From NCBI RefSeq assembly GCF_003073045.1, contig NC_037594.1, positions 22,946,927 through 23,010,926 of the forward strand: a DNA stretch of 64,000 nt, given 5' to 3'. Each line of letters opens with the position of its first letter. Position 1 is the stretch's first letter. Source of the stretch: Pomacea canaliculata. Its lineage: Eukaryota; Mollusca; Gastropoda; Architaenioglossa; Ampullariidae. The notes beneath the pieces were generated by a model. It searched no databases. It worked only from the letters and a program-made list of their open reading frames with translations, and had not been told where the DNA came from. Positions 24,001 through 37,100 of the stretch are shown here, piece by piece. Position numbers and translations under genes: made by a program.

Positions 24001-27000
24001 AATTAGCGCTGTGTCCACATACATCACAGGATCAATCGACAATGCAGAAATTAATTAAATATTATGCTATACCAACTTCAGTTTAAGAAAAATAATATTA
24101 TGTTATAAAGCTATGAAGAGATAATGGTACACGTATACAGACAATGTGAAAGTTTATTGACAGCAAGCACTGACTGGAATTTGTGTCTCAAGTTTTACAT
24201 CCCATTTTATTAGTCATACCATAATAACATTGCTTATAAATTGTCCTGTCTTCCACCACACATTGTAAATATCATTTTGATAGATGTTATTTTATTACAT
24301 CGTGGTTTCAAGAAGGTCATGCAAAAAGTGTAATATACATGTATATATTAATGAACAGTATCTTTAGGATTGCATTTGTACGCAGGCTTTGTTCCTTTCA
24401 AAATCCATCTTCTTCAGACACTTTCACAGTTGTGTCACCTTGTTTATCAACGTATGTAGAGGTTTGCAAATTAGACTCCAGCTATACCTTTGATCTATTA
24501 TTTACAATGTACATACCCATATCTATCATTATTGAGTAAGAATGCCCCACTGTTCATGTTTCCCATGGTAGCGTCCCTTTGCTGACAGTCTGTTTCTCGT
24601 ATGTTGACTGTTTGTGCGGTTATTGACTTTCATGTGCAAAGTATTAACATAGGAAGGCAAGCTTTGCCAATTGGATTGTTCTTATCATTAGTAGTAGCAG
24701 CAATCATCATGATGTCATCATCATTATCGTCATCTATATCTATACAAGTCTCTATCACCACCATTGAGGACACTCATGTATTTATCCTGTTGCTCGCAGT
24801 GTTAGGGTTCCGAGTGTTTGCCGCCTGTCGCACGTCACAAGCGGCGGAGAAACTGCAGGAAGAGACTTCTTCTCGCGTCACCACGTTGGTGCTTGACGTC
24901 ACAAACGAGAAGAGTATCAGCGCCGCCAGAGACTTTGTGGCCGCCAGACTGCCGGAGGGTCAAGGTCAGGGTCAGATAACAATTATACAATCAATTATCC
25001 ACTCTTAGCTGTTAGTTATGGTAATGATTACATCATGCTGCACATTAACTGACTTGTGTGTGCTGGACACCACGAATGTATGCAACCACATTACCACGAA
25101 CGTTTCACTGTAGGCAAAAGTCTATACGTCACATTGGAAGTCGTAAAGTGATTCTGTCTAAGTATTTTAATCGCTCTTTTGTTCATATTTTGTGTACACT
25201 GTCAACATTTAATACTTTTTCGTTTCTTGAAACGCTTGATGAGTTAAGGTAAACTAAACAAACTAAAACTCTCCCACTACCATAGACACGTTCCATTTAT
25301 TATGCTCTGTCAATCTTTACAAAGTACTTAGTGTTCCTTTTAGTTCAGAATTATTTACATAAGGAATGTAGTATTTTTCATGGTTTACTGCCTTTTTAAA
25401 ATTGTTTATACCACTGAATATATAAATCAGAAGTAAAACGAAATCAATGTTTTGGTTTATACCATCATTTTATTTCGTATCATTTCAGTTCTAATCATCA
25501 CACCATCATTTTGTTCTCTTTTATAGAAAAAAGCTAAGAAATAGAATCCGTATAACTCTTATTTTTAAATTAAAAAAGCTTAACCCAATAACATTTTTTG
25601 CTTAGAATGAATAAAACATCCTAAAATCAAACATAAGGCAATCAAAATTTCTTTTACAAATAAAAAGCGAAAAAAATTACTAATGTCGTCTAAACAAGCC
25701 TCAACACAACACATCTATATGAATTATTAACTAATTCATCAACAGATAAAAGTTGTTTCAAACATAAATTGCAATAAGCAGTGACCAGTTAGGCGGTAGT
25801 GACAAAAATTGAACAGGACTATTTAAAAAATACTATACAGGCGAAATAACATTTTCCATTCTGTAATATAAACCAAAAATTGTCATCATTATTAACTTTT
25901 TGATTTCGTTCGTAGTAAACAACACTTCCTCTTTACTCTTTACCCGGTAATTACGGGTGTAAAGACGTAGTCTTAGTCATGTGACAGACATTCTTGCTTC
26001 TATGGACGACCACGTGTGTTTTCACTACACTTCGCACAAACGCATAGAGTGACGAATGAACACTAACACTAATGTGAACACTTGGACTTTTGCGCTGTTG
26101 GAAGGTCTGTGGGGTGTTGTGAACAATGCGGGCATCGTCGGTCCTATCGGTCCAAGCGAGTGGGTGTCACGTGATGGGTATCAGACATGTCTGGCGGTCA
26201 ACCTGTTGGGCCTGATTGACGTCACTCGGACTTTCCTGCCGCTCGTGCGTCGCGCGCGAGGACGTGTTGTGAACATCTCGAGCTTCATGGGAAGAATCGC
26301 CGTTGCCAACTCTCGTTACACTGTGTCTAAATACGGCGTGGAGGCTTTCTCCGACTGTCTTCGGTACGGCTATACTCACCGATAGTCTGACAGGCGGCAG
26401 AGAGAGTGTGTGTTGTGACGACAAACCATTCCCATACTTGTTTTTGTTTGAACACATTAAATTAAGTTTTTCAAAGATAGAGATATGAAGATAGTAAACC
26501 ACATCATTCTTGATTTAATTCCATATTTAATTTAAAACTGTCACCGAGAAAGTATATCTGATCGTAGAAAGTCCTAGATCCTTCATAGCTATCATGCTTC
26601 GGTGAATTATTTTTTCAGGAGAGAAGTGTACAGACAGGGTGTACAGGTGTGCATCATAGAACCTGGAGGCTTCAAAACAGATTTGTTGAGACAGGATATT
26701 TTATTCAAGTCATTTAAGATGTCCTACGATGCCACACCCGCTGACATCAGACAACATTACCCAGAGTCGACAGTGGAAGCAGGTGAATTGAGTTTTCTTT
26801 TTGAGATATTTTTACTGTTTCTTATGTTAAACTATTGACTTTTAAGTTTTTATTCTCATAATGAAGGTATAAATGAACACGGTTATATTTGATGAGTTTA
26901 ATATTAATAATCTGATCTAATAATCATTATTGTAAGAATGTCATATATCAAACAATATCAGTAAATATGCAATTTAAAGGCAATAGTTTAATGTATATAT

Positions 27001-29466
27001 TATTATTTACTGGTGTATGTATTTACTGGTGTATGCTAAGTTGGTGTTTAAAAGTTGGTTAACTGAAAAAGTAGGATGAGAACCAGCGAAGGACACTTCT
27101 AATGACTAGCCACGGGACTGACTGACTAGCTGGTAAACACATCCACCCGTGTAACCATGGACGTGTATAGGTGGACTGCTGTCTGTCTGCGGAGACCAAC
27201 GCTTAGCGTCTTGCGAAGTTCTCTGCTGTTAGTATCGCCGATTATCGTGAACTCCTTGGAATGAGCACGAGAAGATGATTAGAGGATGCGATTGCCGTTG
27301 CCTCGGGCTGATCACACTCTCGACACCTCTACCAACTCTCGCCGACAGTTACCGTACGCGCACACTCACACTAAATTGCTAATTATACTTTAATTGACTC
27401 AGAGCTCTCAGCGTACCTCCCCAATAAACAGAACAAGGCAATTTAGTTTGATAAGGAAGGTCATTCATAATCGAGAGTATTTCAAAGAATTTTCTCAAAT
27501 ATGGCCGTTCTTTAAGCGTCCAGTTATTCCTCTATGCCTAGTCAAGATATCGTGAGTCATTAATTCCCTTACCTACTACACATCACACTACACTCATGTA
27601 ACACACACTTGCCTCTTATCTCGACACACAAAGTCTCTTGCCACGTGGAGGGCCCTCCGATGTTGCTGACGTCCGAGAATCCGTTGGTGTCACTTCACAA
27701 GCGCAGAGACTCTGGCACCGCCGTGTGTCACCACGTGTCTGTCTCGTCCTCTAGGCCGGACTGCTGTCTCGAGATTAGCAGCGCCTAACAAGGACCAACG
27801 CTTATCTACCAGCCTCGGCCTCTGCTCTCTGAGACCAAACATCTACTGGTGATGAAATGTTGTGCACTCTGTGGGTCTTACGCGCCTGTTGAGTCAGTTG
27901 TGCTGGTGCAGTCACGATTCCCAGACCCACAGCGGAGAATATGAACAGCTTTCAACAAATGTGTTACAAAGTTCCTCCTCGAGATCCCAGTGTGAAGACG
28001 ACGATTCTTAGTCAATCACAAAGCGAATGTCGTTATTTTTTTTTATTCTAATTGTTTGTTGTCTGTAATACCAGGGAAGAGCAGTCACGCGTATGGTGAC
28101 GCGATTCCCACGCGGATTATTTCACGTCATTCGATGTGTTTTGACGTAGGAAAAGTTGACATAGGCGTAACTACGACGACTGTGAGGTGGGAGCCATGCC
28201 GACTACACGGCACAGAGATTATGATTGGTCGGCATGGATCCCACAAAGGATCGCTAAGCAGTCGTCCCAGTTACCTCTTTGCTAATGGCCTGATTGGTCA
28301 AAAGAAGTAGAGGGGAAAGTTAAGTTAGGAAAACAAAGGTTACCCTGGACAGTGGGAGAAGAGCAGCTTGAGGAGTGAGACCTCCGAAGTATAGCGAGAC
28401 ATTGATAACGGACGCCAACGTTCACCCCATAAGAGGTGGAGCTGAATTATCACCTTGTCTGCTGAGGAGGGGTGTAGAGGCTATATAAGTACGAGAACGG
28501 GAGATCTGTGTTGTGGACAGACTCACGGAGTTTTAGCATCACATTACAGCTGATTCTATAACTTATCTACTGAAGAGTAGACCTTAACGACACCTTACTA
28601 CCGACGAGGAGTATAACGACTACACCAGCACAAGGGATACAGCGGGTGTTGCCTTGGACTTCAAACATTTTGATCTCCAACTTTAACGTTCTACTCGTTT
28701 GGACACGTCTGGACATAACCGGCTTGGGATTCGTTTGGATAGAATTCGCCGGACAACAGACCGTACCGACGATACACCATCTTGGCTATAACTCACCCGT
28801 CCGTCGGACTTCTGCTCCTATTGTGTGTGTGTAGACAGTAGGCAATAGAACAGTTTTAGTGTTTTCTTTCTCATTTCACTATCATTCATTAATAAAAACA
28901 AACATGAAATGTGTTAACCGTTGGCCGGACTTTTTTGTTGAAAAAGGTGGAAGAGTGCGGCGAGCGAGGTTACATGTAGATGTCTACACGCGCTCGCATA
29001 CATTCGTAACGCACTCTCGTCAGAAAGTTACAAACTCATCCCCACAGTGAACCCATTCCACCTTCTGTTAGTCTGCTTACCAACGCGTCCGCCGGACTCG
29101 TGCAGGGAGCAGAAATGTAACCGTTATTTCTTGCCATTCATAGTATTCCACAAGATGGCGGTAAAAGTTCTATGATGAGCTAGTCGACAAGAGCATAACA
29201 AAATAATGTTCTGTATGATTGTCTCTCTTTTCTCTATTTAATTTTCGTTAGCTGGCAATATGGCCACCAGATCCTCTGCCATGGCTTCACGGAAGCTGCA
29301 CCTGGTGGTGGACGCCTACGTCTTGGCTCTGACGTCACGGTTCCCGCCGACAAGGCAGCTGGTGGGCAGTGACGTGCGTCTGTTCTACCGCCTGCTGTGG
29401 AACTTGCCTACGCCCCTCACCGACTGGATTCTCGTCAACTTAAAAGAGTTACTTGTAAACCAGTGA
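21007..29466 (+). CDS. Gene 3: complete SDR9C-type dehydrogenase, C-terminus rewritten by a transposon
   Basis: Exons: 21007-21009 (ATG only), 22924-23086, 24800-24964, 26105-26363, 26619-26782, 29252-29466. Total 969 nt, 322 residues. The family motifs are present: TGCGNGFG (40-47), NNAG, NISS, YTVSK as YxxxK, and EPGGFKT. Differences from siblings: Leu38His just before TGxxxGxG, Asp43Gly, Ala51Val, cofactor loop AACRT, and FMGRIAVANSRYT between Ser and Tyr. The substrate loop after PG reads FKTDLLRQD. The last residues are LKELLVNQ: the final Gln and TGA come from the hAT-like element inserted at 29461. Exon 6 starts AGNMATRSSAMASRKLHL, a variant shared in part with gene 4. The frame is intact throughout, so the gene may be functional. 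His38 in the first beta strand could weaken folding. Confidence 0.88.
27157..29114 (+). mobile_element. E element with LTR-like core, intron 5 of gene 3
   Basis: The left border follows GTGTAACC (27149-27156); the right border near ATGTAACC (29115-29122) has lost the E right end. The LTR-like core starts near 27243 (TATCGTGAACTCC, compare TGTCGTGAACTCC in gene 4). A ~110-bp segment at about 28923-29033 (GGTGGAAGAGTGCGGCGAGC...) is also in gene 4 (42395-42508) but absent from genes 1 and 2. Confidence 0.5.
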
Positions 29467-29890
29467 TGCCCAACCTTTTTCGGCCTGCGGGCCAAACACA
29501 TTTCCGACATGCGTGTCACGGGCCGCTTCACCGCAAAAATACAAAAAAAGAAAAAAATAGAGCAGATACCATTTTTATTAGAAACAAGTTGTACTTACCA
29601 TGAATTATGTAGTAATTAGTGGGATATTTGAAGTTGTTTACCCGAAACCAACTTCTGAATGTTGCATCGAGAGACACCAAGTCGGAGCACTGAATCGAAA
29701 TGTTCGTCCATCGAAAAAAAAGATTGAGAGACGCCCCTCCGTACGGATAAATACTTCTTCTTTCCTTTTTTTAGGTCTTTTTTATTACTAACATGCCGAT
29801 TTCCTGCAATGTGGGCAGAAGTTTCGCGGGCCGGATGGCACCGCGTCGCGGGCCGGATTCGGCCCGCGGGCCGTAGGTTGGGCATCCCTG
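29461..29890. mobile_element. hAT-like transposon inserted in the last codons of gene 3, 430 bp
   Basis: The ends CAGTGATGCCCAACC and GGTTGGGCATCCCTG are flanked by a perfect 8-bp duplication TTGTAAAC (29453-29460, 29891-29898). It is the same family as 533-1024, in opposite orientation. The minus strand keeps a remnant resembling a hAT transposase C-terminus (DEHFDSVLRLGV ... LVSGKQLQISH). Without it the host frame would read ...LLVN then TAA, so the original stop now lies beyond the element. Confidence 0.9.
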
Positions 29891-30238
29891 TTGTAAACTA
29901 ATAGCAAATACCCAGTCTACTTTGACATCAAAAAGTAATACTAGAAACATACATATGATTAAACTTTTCCTCACACATCAAGATACTTAAATCTCGAATG
30001 AAATCTTACATATCTGTAGAATGATTTATTAATAAGCATACGTGCTATCCTATTTAATGTTGAAGTTTTATTTTAAGGTTGACATAATGAAAATACATAT
30101 GATTCACACAAATCTACGAAACTGAAGAAATAAAAATATTTGCTTTCCAAAATGTCTCTTTTCCTGATTCCGTATTTTCTATTTATTTCTTTCACTTCCA
30201 TTATTATCATATTTACACGTTGTGACTTATGTGTACAG

Positions 30239-30342
30239 GTGATCCATTTGAAGTCTATGTCTTTCCATACAATTGGGGGTATCCATCTTTTATTAAGGCC
30301 GCAGAGAGTAATAAGTTTCGCAACGATATTTCAGTTATGTAA
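30239..30342 (+). other. Exon-like block downstream of gene 3
   Basis: Counterpart of 6156-6259, open for 33 codons with the stop in the identical place. It differs from the gene 1 version mainly at amino-acid-changing sites. It lies beyond the hAT insertion that supplies the current stop of gene 3. Confidence 0.28.
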
Positions 30343-32370
30343 ATTACTGGCAACTGCATGATGTGAAGTGATTTTCTTAATAATAAGTGAAAAAATGGGG
30401 AGTGGCAAGTTTAATGCAAAAGGGAAAGTCTAAAGAAACAAACTGTTGACAGAAATCTCTCGATTAGCTCGAGCAATGGGACAAAACTCTGCAGAGGAAC
30501 AAGAAATCAAAGGAGAAAATATAATGACGATTAAGACGATGTTGCAGGAGGCGTGCTACTTTGAAGTGGTCCAACCTGTCAAAGGACTAAATGAGCATTA
30601 GGGAAACGAGACCCAAACCGATTTGAACGACATCACGAGCGCTCAGCAAACATCAATGAAAATAGAACATCAGAATAAGAATAAAACATATTCAGGTGGT
30701 ATTTTATGACGAAAATTTACGTGAAATATATTATTTAAAAAATCTTTTTCAAACATTTGCATTTTGTTAAATAAAAAAGATTATATCTATGTTGCTCTTT
30801 TCTTGCTGTGTGGTTGGTCTCAGGAATTACTGAAACATAAACACCATCTGAGCTGCTCTTATAAAAGAAAACCACACCCTCGTGGCTAGAAGTTACCTCT
30901 ATCCATACCTACAGGTGGCGGAACGCACAAAAAAAAAAAAAACCAACCCACAATTATATAACTGCCGTGTGATGTTGGTATCTCTGACCAGTACTACTAC
31001 AGGTGACACTACAGTACTACTACAGGTGTGACAGCCGTTGCTTGTTGGTTTTTTCTCTCTGTCTGATCGTCATACGTAACCGTTGAAGGTTCATCTGCCA
31101 CTGACATCATTCACAACTTCGCTGAGCAGCTGTTCACGCTTGACTTGATTGACCCACTCAAGGCCAATATAGAAGCAAATTTCAAAACTTAAAAACAAAA
31201 TTGAGCAGACGGCTTGGAATTTGGACACCAAAACCTCTTACACTTAGTATATTGTCTAAAAATCTTTTAAGAGTGGCAAACGCAATACTTGCTTCTGGTT
31301 TAACTTTTGAAAAATAATCGCTGTAAAGAATATAAATGTAGTTTGTATCATCATGATGATCACAGCAATGCAATATTTTCCACAGAGAGTTTTCGAGGTT
31401 GTTAGTTATTCCCGACGTAGCGACGAAAGCTCGCGACTGAAATTTCTACCGGTAGTTTATAAGAAATTATATCTATTAACCTACAGTATAGGCAACTACC
31501 TGTTATACTCAGTTTTAAGGTTCATTTTAAAAACATTTACGTGGGGTGAATTTTAACAATGATAGGTTGTTGTTTTTTTTGTTGTTGTTTTTTCTGAAAA
31601 AGGAAAAATCAACTGAAAGACTGTAATTGTATGGGACAGAGAATTCACAAATCGGGATGTAGGTCAAAGGTTAACAATTCACAAGAAATATTAATACAAT
31701 AGAGATATGCAGACAGAATGTACCAAACAAGCATATATATATATTTGATGAAAATATCCATTTGAATTTAAATACTACTTACTGTTTTCTTCTCATTTTC
31801 TGTTGCTTGAGTACAAATCCAAGTTGAATTGAGTAAGCTTCTTCTACATGACGCTTGATCAATTAAACCTTCGCCTACGTTCAAACATAACGAAATACCC
31901 GACTGGTTGACTTTTTCCTTCACCCCCCCCCCCCTTCCACTCTCTCGGGAGCTAAAGGGAAGTAATCCATAGTGAAACAATTCCTAAAGATTCCAGTGTT
32001 TTCTCCCTTATATATTCAGTCATTAAGGTAGAGAATTACCACCTCAGACTCTACTGTGGCTACAACAATGCATCACACAGCTGTGAGCGGCGCGTTTTCT
32101 AGCCCTGGCTGCGCACTGAATACCCACTTAGAGAGAAGTGCGCGATGTTACCAGTAACAAATTTCGACTGGTATTTAAAAAAAAAATATATTTACCTACA
32201 ATAAAAACAGTTACCTGTGATGCTCCGTTTACTCTCGCCGAGCAATTGGCGGTCGTGTGATGATGTCCTACTAGGTAGAGTCGTACAACATGTCGCGCTA
32301 TGCTGAAATGGATAAAAGTAAAAGGGAGAAAACGCCTGGTGCATTCAGGATTTGTTGTGTCATTGATTAC

Positions 32371-34189
32371 TTCCCTTTAACCGCTGATCTAGTCAACCAA
32401 AGCAGCTGATTGCCTTCATCAGGTCCGAAACATTTTTTTAAAATACTTTTATAGAAGTTTACTTAGATAATGACAGTCGATACTGCATTCGGGACAGACG
32501 TTTATTGCGCATATAAGTTGAAGAGAAGAACATCCATGGGTACTTGCGTCGAAACAACTATCAGCGATGAGTACGTGGGACATTGAGGACTGGTGGAGGT
32601 CAGATGACCATTGTTTACGAAGACAACTACGGACAGAATCTGGCACAGCTATAACATCCATGATAATATTGTACAACTGTAGAAGTCCTTGTATTACCGA
32701 TCCTTCTTTTTGGATGTCAATCATGGAACTTGCTTGTTTAGATAGAGGATATCAGGAGAACAAATCCCTGAGAGGCCAACATACTCGTAGAGGAACAAGG
32801 AATCACTACTTGTTACAGCCAAGCTGTGTAAGTTGGTGTAATGTGACCATGTGATCCGACACAACACCTGTCAAAGACTGTCGTTCAAGTACCTTGTATG
32901 GGCGGTCAGAACGTTGTTGTATACGTACGTTTGTGTCGCGTTGTGTCTGTCATGCCGGTTGAAGTGCACGTAACCTAAGCCCAGACACACCTCACGTGAC
33001 GTGATGCAAAGCATAAAGCTGCTCAGAGTGCAATGAGTGTGTAGAGTGCTTTGGGGGTTAGAGTGCTATGGAGTGTTATAGTGCATGGAGTGTATAGAGT
33101 CCGATGAAGATTATTTTCGTCGTTTTAAACCATTCAGCTGAGTGAGTGCTCACCTGCAATATCTAAAGATACCAAAGCGGGTTTTTTGGTCTTTTTGGCA
33201 CTATTTCTCTTGAAAAACGCGTGGACATATCTACTGTGAAATACTGAGCTCATTTAATAGTCTATTTTAATAATTCTCACATAGACAAAGAAAACTGCAA
33301 TTACTCACATTTACACTTATCAGTAACATTCTTGTTGAGGATCCCAAGAAAAGTCGCATATTGTAAGACCGTGTAATATTACAAATATATTTAAAGGTTC
33401 TAAAAAAATATATCCTGATGTCGAAACAATAAATATTGTCTGGCAGTTCTCAGTATAATGTATGCGCACCTGATTTATCAGAAGTCTAAGTACTATTCAC
33501 ACACCCAGTCAAAAGTGTCATCTAACACCAAGATTAAAAAACATACATTTAAACGTGAACTCCTTGCTTAACAGTCATTTAGTAAGAAAAACTTTCACAA
33601 AAATACAAAACATAATTTGGACTCTTGAGGTTCAATTCTCGTCTCTCCACAGCTTGTGGCCCTCCTCTGTAACCCTGAGTCCACTTTGCCTCTGCCAATC
33701 CCTCAATGTCCCATCTGAAGCTCTTAATCACGAGTGAGTTCATGCACTTTGTCACCTGATGGAGGTACGATCCTTCCACGTGGCAGTCATTGTCTCATTT
33801 CGTAACCCTATTGGGTGGAACGGCAGCTGGTCCTCACAGTTCATTAGAACTTTCTTCACGGGATCAAGGTCAGGCTCCATTTTTTAGTCCTCCAGCTTCC
33901 GTTGCCTTTTAAAGTCATTCAATTTTAATTGACTTCTGGTCATCTAGGCTTTTGCAGATGTGACACAGCATTTCAGCATTTTTATAGGTTGGTAGATATC
34001 AGCGCTAGAGCATGAGAGGTACTATGTGTGATAGCAAATGAGCACGTAAACGGACTATTGAGCATTAGCGAGACGAGACGCAAACAAAGCATATCGTGAA
34101 TTCAATACAACAAGCCGTGAACGACGTTTGACATGCGTATGGCGATCAGAAGCTGCTGATAGGTAATAAAATGTCCTTACATGAGACTC
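32371..34189. other. About 1.8 kb of sequence unique to the gene 4 upstream region
   Basis: In genes 2 and 3 the flank reads CATTGATTACTTGGATGTTG without interruption. Here it is split, resuming at CTGGATGTTGCC near 34189. No clear terminal repeats or target duplication are seen. On the minus strand an open stretch near 33579-33779 (CMNSLVIKSFRWDIEGLAEA) and a neighbouring frame near 33780-33880 (PFHPIGLRNETMTATWKDR) look coding-like but match no family I recognise. Around 33010-33105 there is a degenerate short tandem run of the GAGTGYTATGGAGTG type. At 34045-34085 a piece of the gene 3' flank (GAGCATTAGCGAGACGAGACG) recurs. Confidence 0.4.
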
Positions 34190-37100
34190 TGGATGTTGCC
34201 TCATAGAAAACAGACTCGTTAAAGGCGGATTTTTAATGTTTGGCCTTATGCGCATGAGCAGATCATGAGACGGTCATTGAGTCGCAGATGTCAGGAGGTA
34301 ACACGATCATCGAGCAACCAGTATCACCTCGTTCAGGTATTTAATCTGAAATTTGACTAAACCGGAAGCTTTGTAGTCTCATGCCTCTTTTAGTAATTTA
34401 ACTTGAAAAAACATCGTCAGCCAGCAGTTCAGTAATACAAGTTCGTGGTATCACGAACCTACAAAACGGTAAAAAAACGGCTGCATGACCTTTCGGTCAA
34501 GCTGTCACATCGACACGGTGATTCATTCAAACTTTGTTAGTGTCTGCTGCTGCAGATTGAAATCACCCTGAAACAAGTGAGCTCCCGACAATGGTGAGTT
34601 GGACAAAAACTTCAAACCATATTTTTGCGCACTTATAGGAAGATTTATCTTGTGCATTCGCCAGGTTGTTACCAAAGTTAGCAATGGTCTAGGTTGAAAG
34701 TTTGCTTTATGTGGATCAGTACGGTCACTCTTGACGTACCAGAACAGAAGGAAGTAGAGTGAGATACCTGAAGCCCTCAAAAGCTTGATGTATTCATAAA
34801 GCACCTGCCTCACACCAAAGGTGTCCTCTTGCTGGCACTCTCAGACGAGTTGAAGTGTAGAAACAATGACAAGGATAGTGTAACGCCCTTGACACTAAAG
34901 ACAAGGAGGAATCCAGGGTAATCTTTCCTTGATATTGGCAGTCCTATCTTAAATAATACACTCACGCGGTTTTCTCCGTATTATAAGGCAGAGGACAGTG
35001 TTGATAGATAGCATCGTTCCCAGAAGTATGTGCAGTAAAAACCGTATTACATTTATTTTTCAGTGTCGCATTAGTAAATAATACTGCATCTGGAGATGAT
35101 AGTGTGTACTGACAGCTTAATTAAGTGTTCAGTTCTTGTTTAGGATTATTGTAAAGAGAATACATCAAGTAACTCGTCGGCCAGTTAGGTGACGATCAAG
35201 ACGGCGTGTAGTTTACAGAGAAATCATTATCCGTTGTTCGCGCAATAACAGGAGAGTAGAAGGCAAAGGGATACGTTGAGCTTATGAGGAGTAAGTTGGG
35301 GTTCACGTGAGCACGTAACCAAACAGAAAAATCAGTAGTTAGGAATGTAGAATAAGGGTTCGAGAGGGTGTTCCGACTATTACTAATGAAAAGGACCATG
35401 TCAACGCTCCTCTGCGACCTCAGGGAATTGACCTCCGGCGCCTACACAAATCTTCAGCAAACGCATCTGGGCTAGCTGGTACACGATTCGTGTCACGTGA
35501 TATGCAGATGAAGGTGGTAACTTTTCTGATGAAAACAGATTTTATATGTCGGTCAGTGTTTAACAACCGAGAGGTTACCAGTTTGTTTTAATACGAAAAA
35601 GTTTGTCCGAATTCGCTTGCAAATTAGTTTGCGCACGGCACCGCTTCCTTCACAACCTAGCAAGGTCACTCGCGAATGGTTTTGCAAAATGATGAGAATG
35701 TACGTAGTCAAGATAATATAGAAGACACACTGACCATCGCGAGATACTTTAGAACGCTGCAGCTACATTAGTCATTAGAGAAAAAGAGAGAAGAAGATGA
35801 TGATGTGGACGAGGCTTGGTTAAATATGCATGAGTAATTCTTCTATAGTGATATTAACATGAAACACTTCTTCTGAGACCATAATATATCGCCATTTTCA
35901 CACACTATAATTTGGTGGTAAAAGCGAGCCTACTCTATTCAGCATTCCGACTGGCTACAGACATGAATGTAGGTCATGCTCTGAGAGAATAGAATAAGTG
36001 TCATATTCTTGCAACCTTGCTGCGCCGTGTGCAAAGCTCGCAATGCCTTGTACAGGACTTGCAAACCTGCAACATGCGGTACATTGAAACGTGAGAGAAA
36101 CCCTTAAGACAGAATGCAGAGCCTCTTTGTGAATGTGAAGTGATAACAAGCAAACCATGACGATCAAAATGTAAAATGTTGACCCTGCAGGTCAATACGG
36201 AGTACTGTATCAGGATTTTCAGGTATCCTGCAGGCGGTGGACAGAGGAAAAACCGTCAAAGAGAAGAAAGAAAGAAACAAACAAAAATTCCAAAAAAAAC
36301 AACCAAAAAAAAAAAAAAACAAACAAACAAACAAAAAACCCAAACAAGCATATTTCTAATGTTTCAAGCTCCAAAGAAACATTGCAAGCCCAGTTCACCG
36401 ATCTCAGTTTTGTGGTTGCTACGAAATGTGAAAATTACTCGTGAAATACATATCGTCAATCTATTTATTTAGTATATGTTTTATTTTTCAGGATTGCATC
36501 TTCGTAGCACAGCTGTTTCTTGCCTTTAGTGTTAATTTACCAGCTGTGACATGGCTCAGGTCACGATTACGTGTCGGTGACTACGACAAGAAGCACGTAC
36601 TTGTGACAGGTTGTGGCAACGGTTTCGCGCTATCTTGTCGCTAAACGCCTGGACGGTTTTGTATACACTTTGTTGACTTCTAAACCCTGATGCAAGACTG
36701 CCCGAGAGTTATATATATCATTCTTTGGCTCCCAAATATTTCCAATGAGAATGCTTGCGATTTGTAAAGTCTTTGACACTTGTGACAGGTGTACAACACT
36801 CAATGTAGATTGTGCAGGTAGCGAGCAATCAACACAAATACTAGCAGTCGGCAAAAGTACGAGCAGCCATAAAATTGTACTTCACTCCTGACTCATTATT
36901 GAACCTGTCGTAAAACCTCCTAATCATCCTTCTTAAAAGCGAAATAAAGAAACAACTACTTAAGATGATCTCCGTGAAGAGAATTACACAATCGCCTGAT
37001 TACAAAATGACAGGTGTTGTGTGTCCAGAGGCAAGGCAAGACTTACATCACAGGATCAATCTACAATGAAAAAATTAATTAAATATTATGCTATACCAAC

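Larger units (their letters stand above)
29899..34590. other. Spacer between genes 3 and 4
   Basis: Contains the exon-like block 30239-30342 (33 codons, DPFEVYVFPYNWGYPSF, TAA 30340-30342), an open relative of the short frame near 30450-30600, flank shared with genes 1 and 2 up to about 32370, an unexplained insertion (32371-34189), and a truncated E element around 34328-34447 between GTATCACC and TATCACGAAC. A C-homopolymer is at about 31922-31934. Confidence 0.6.
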
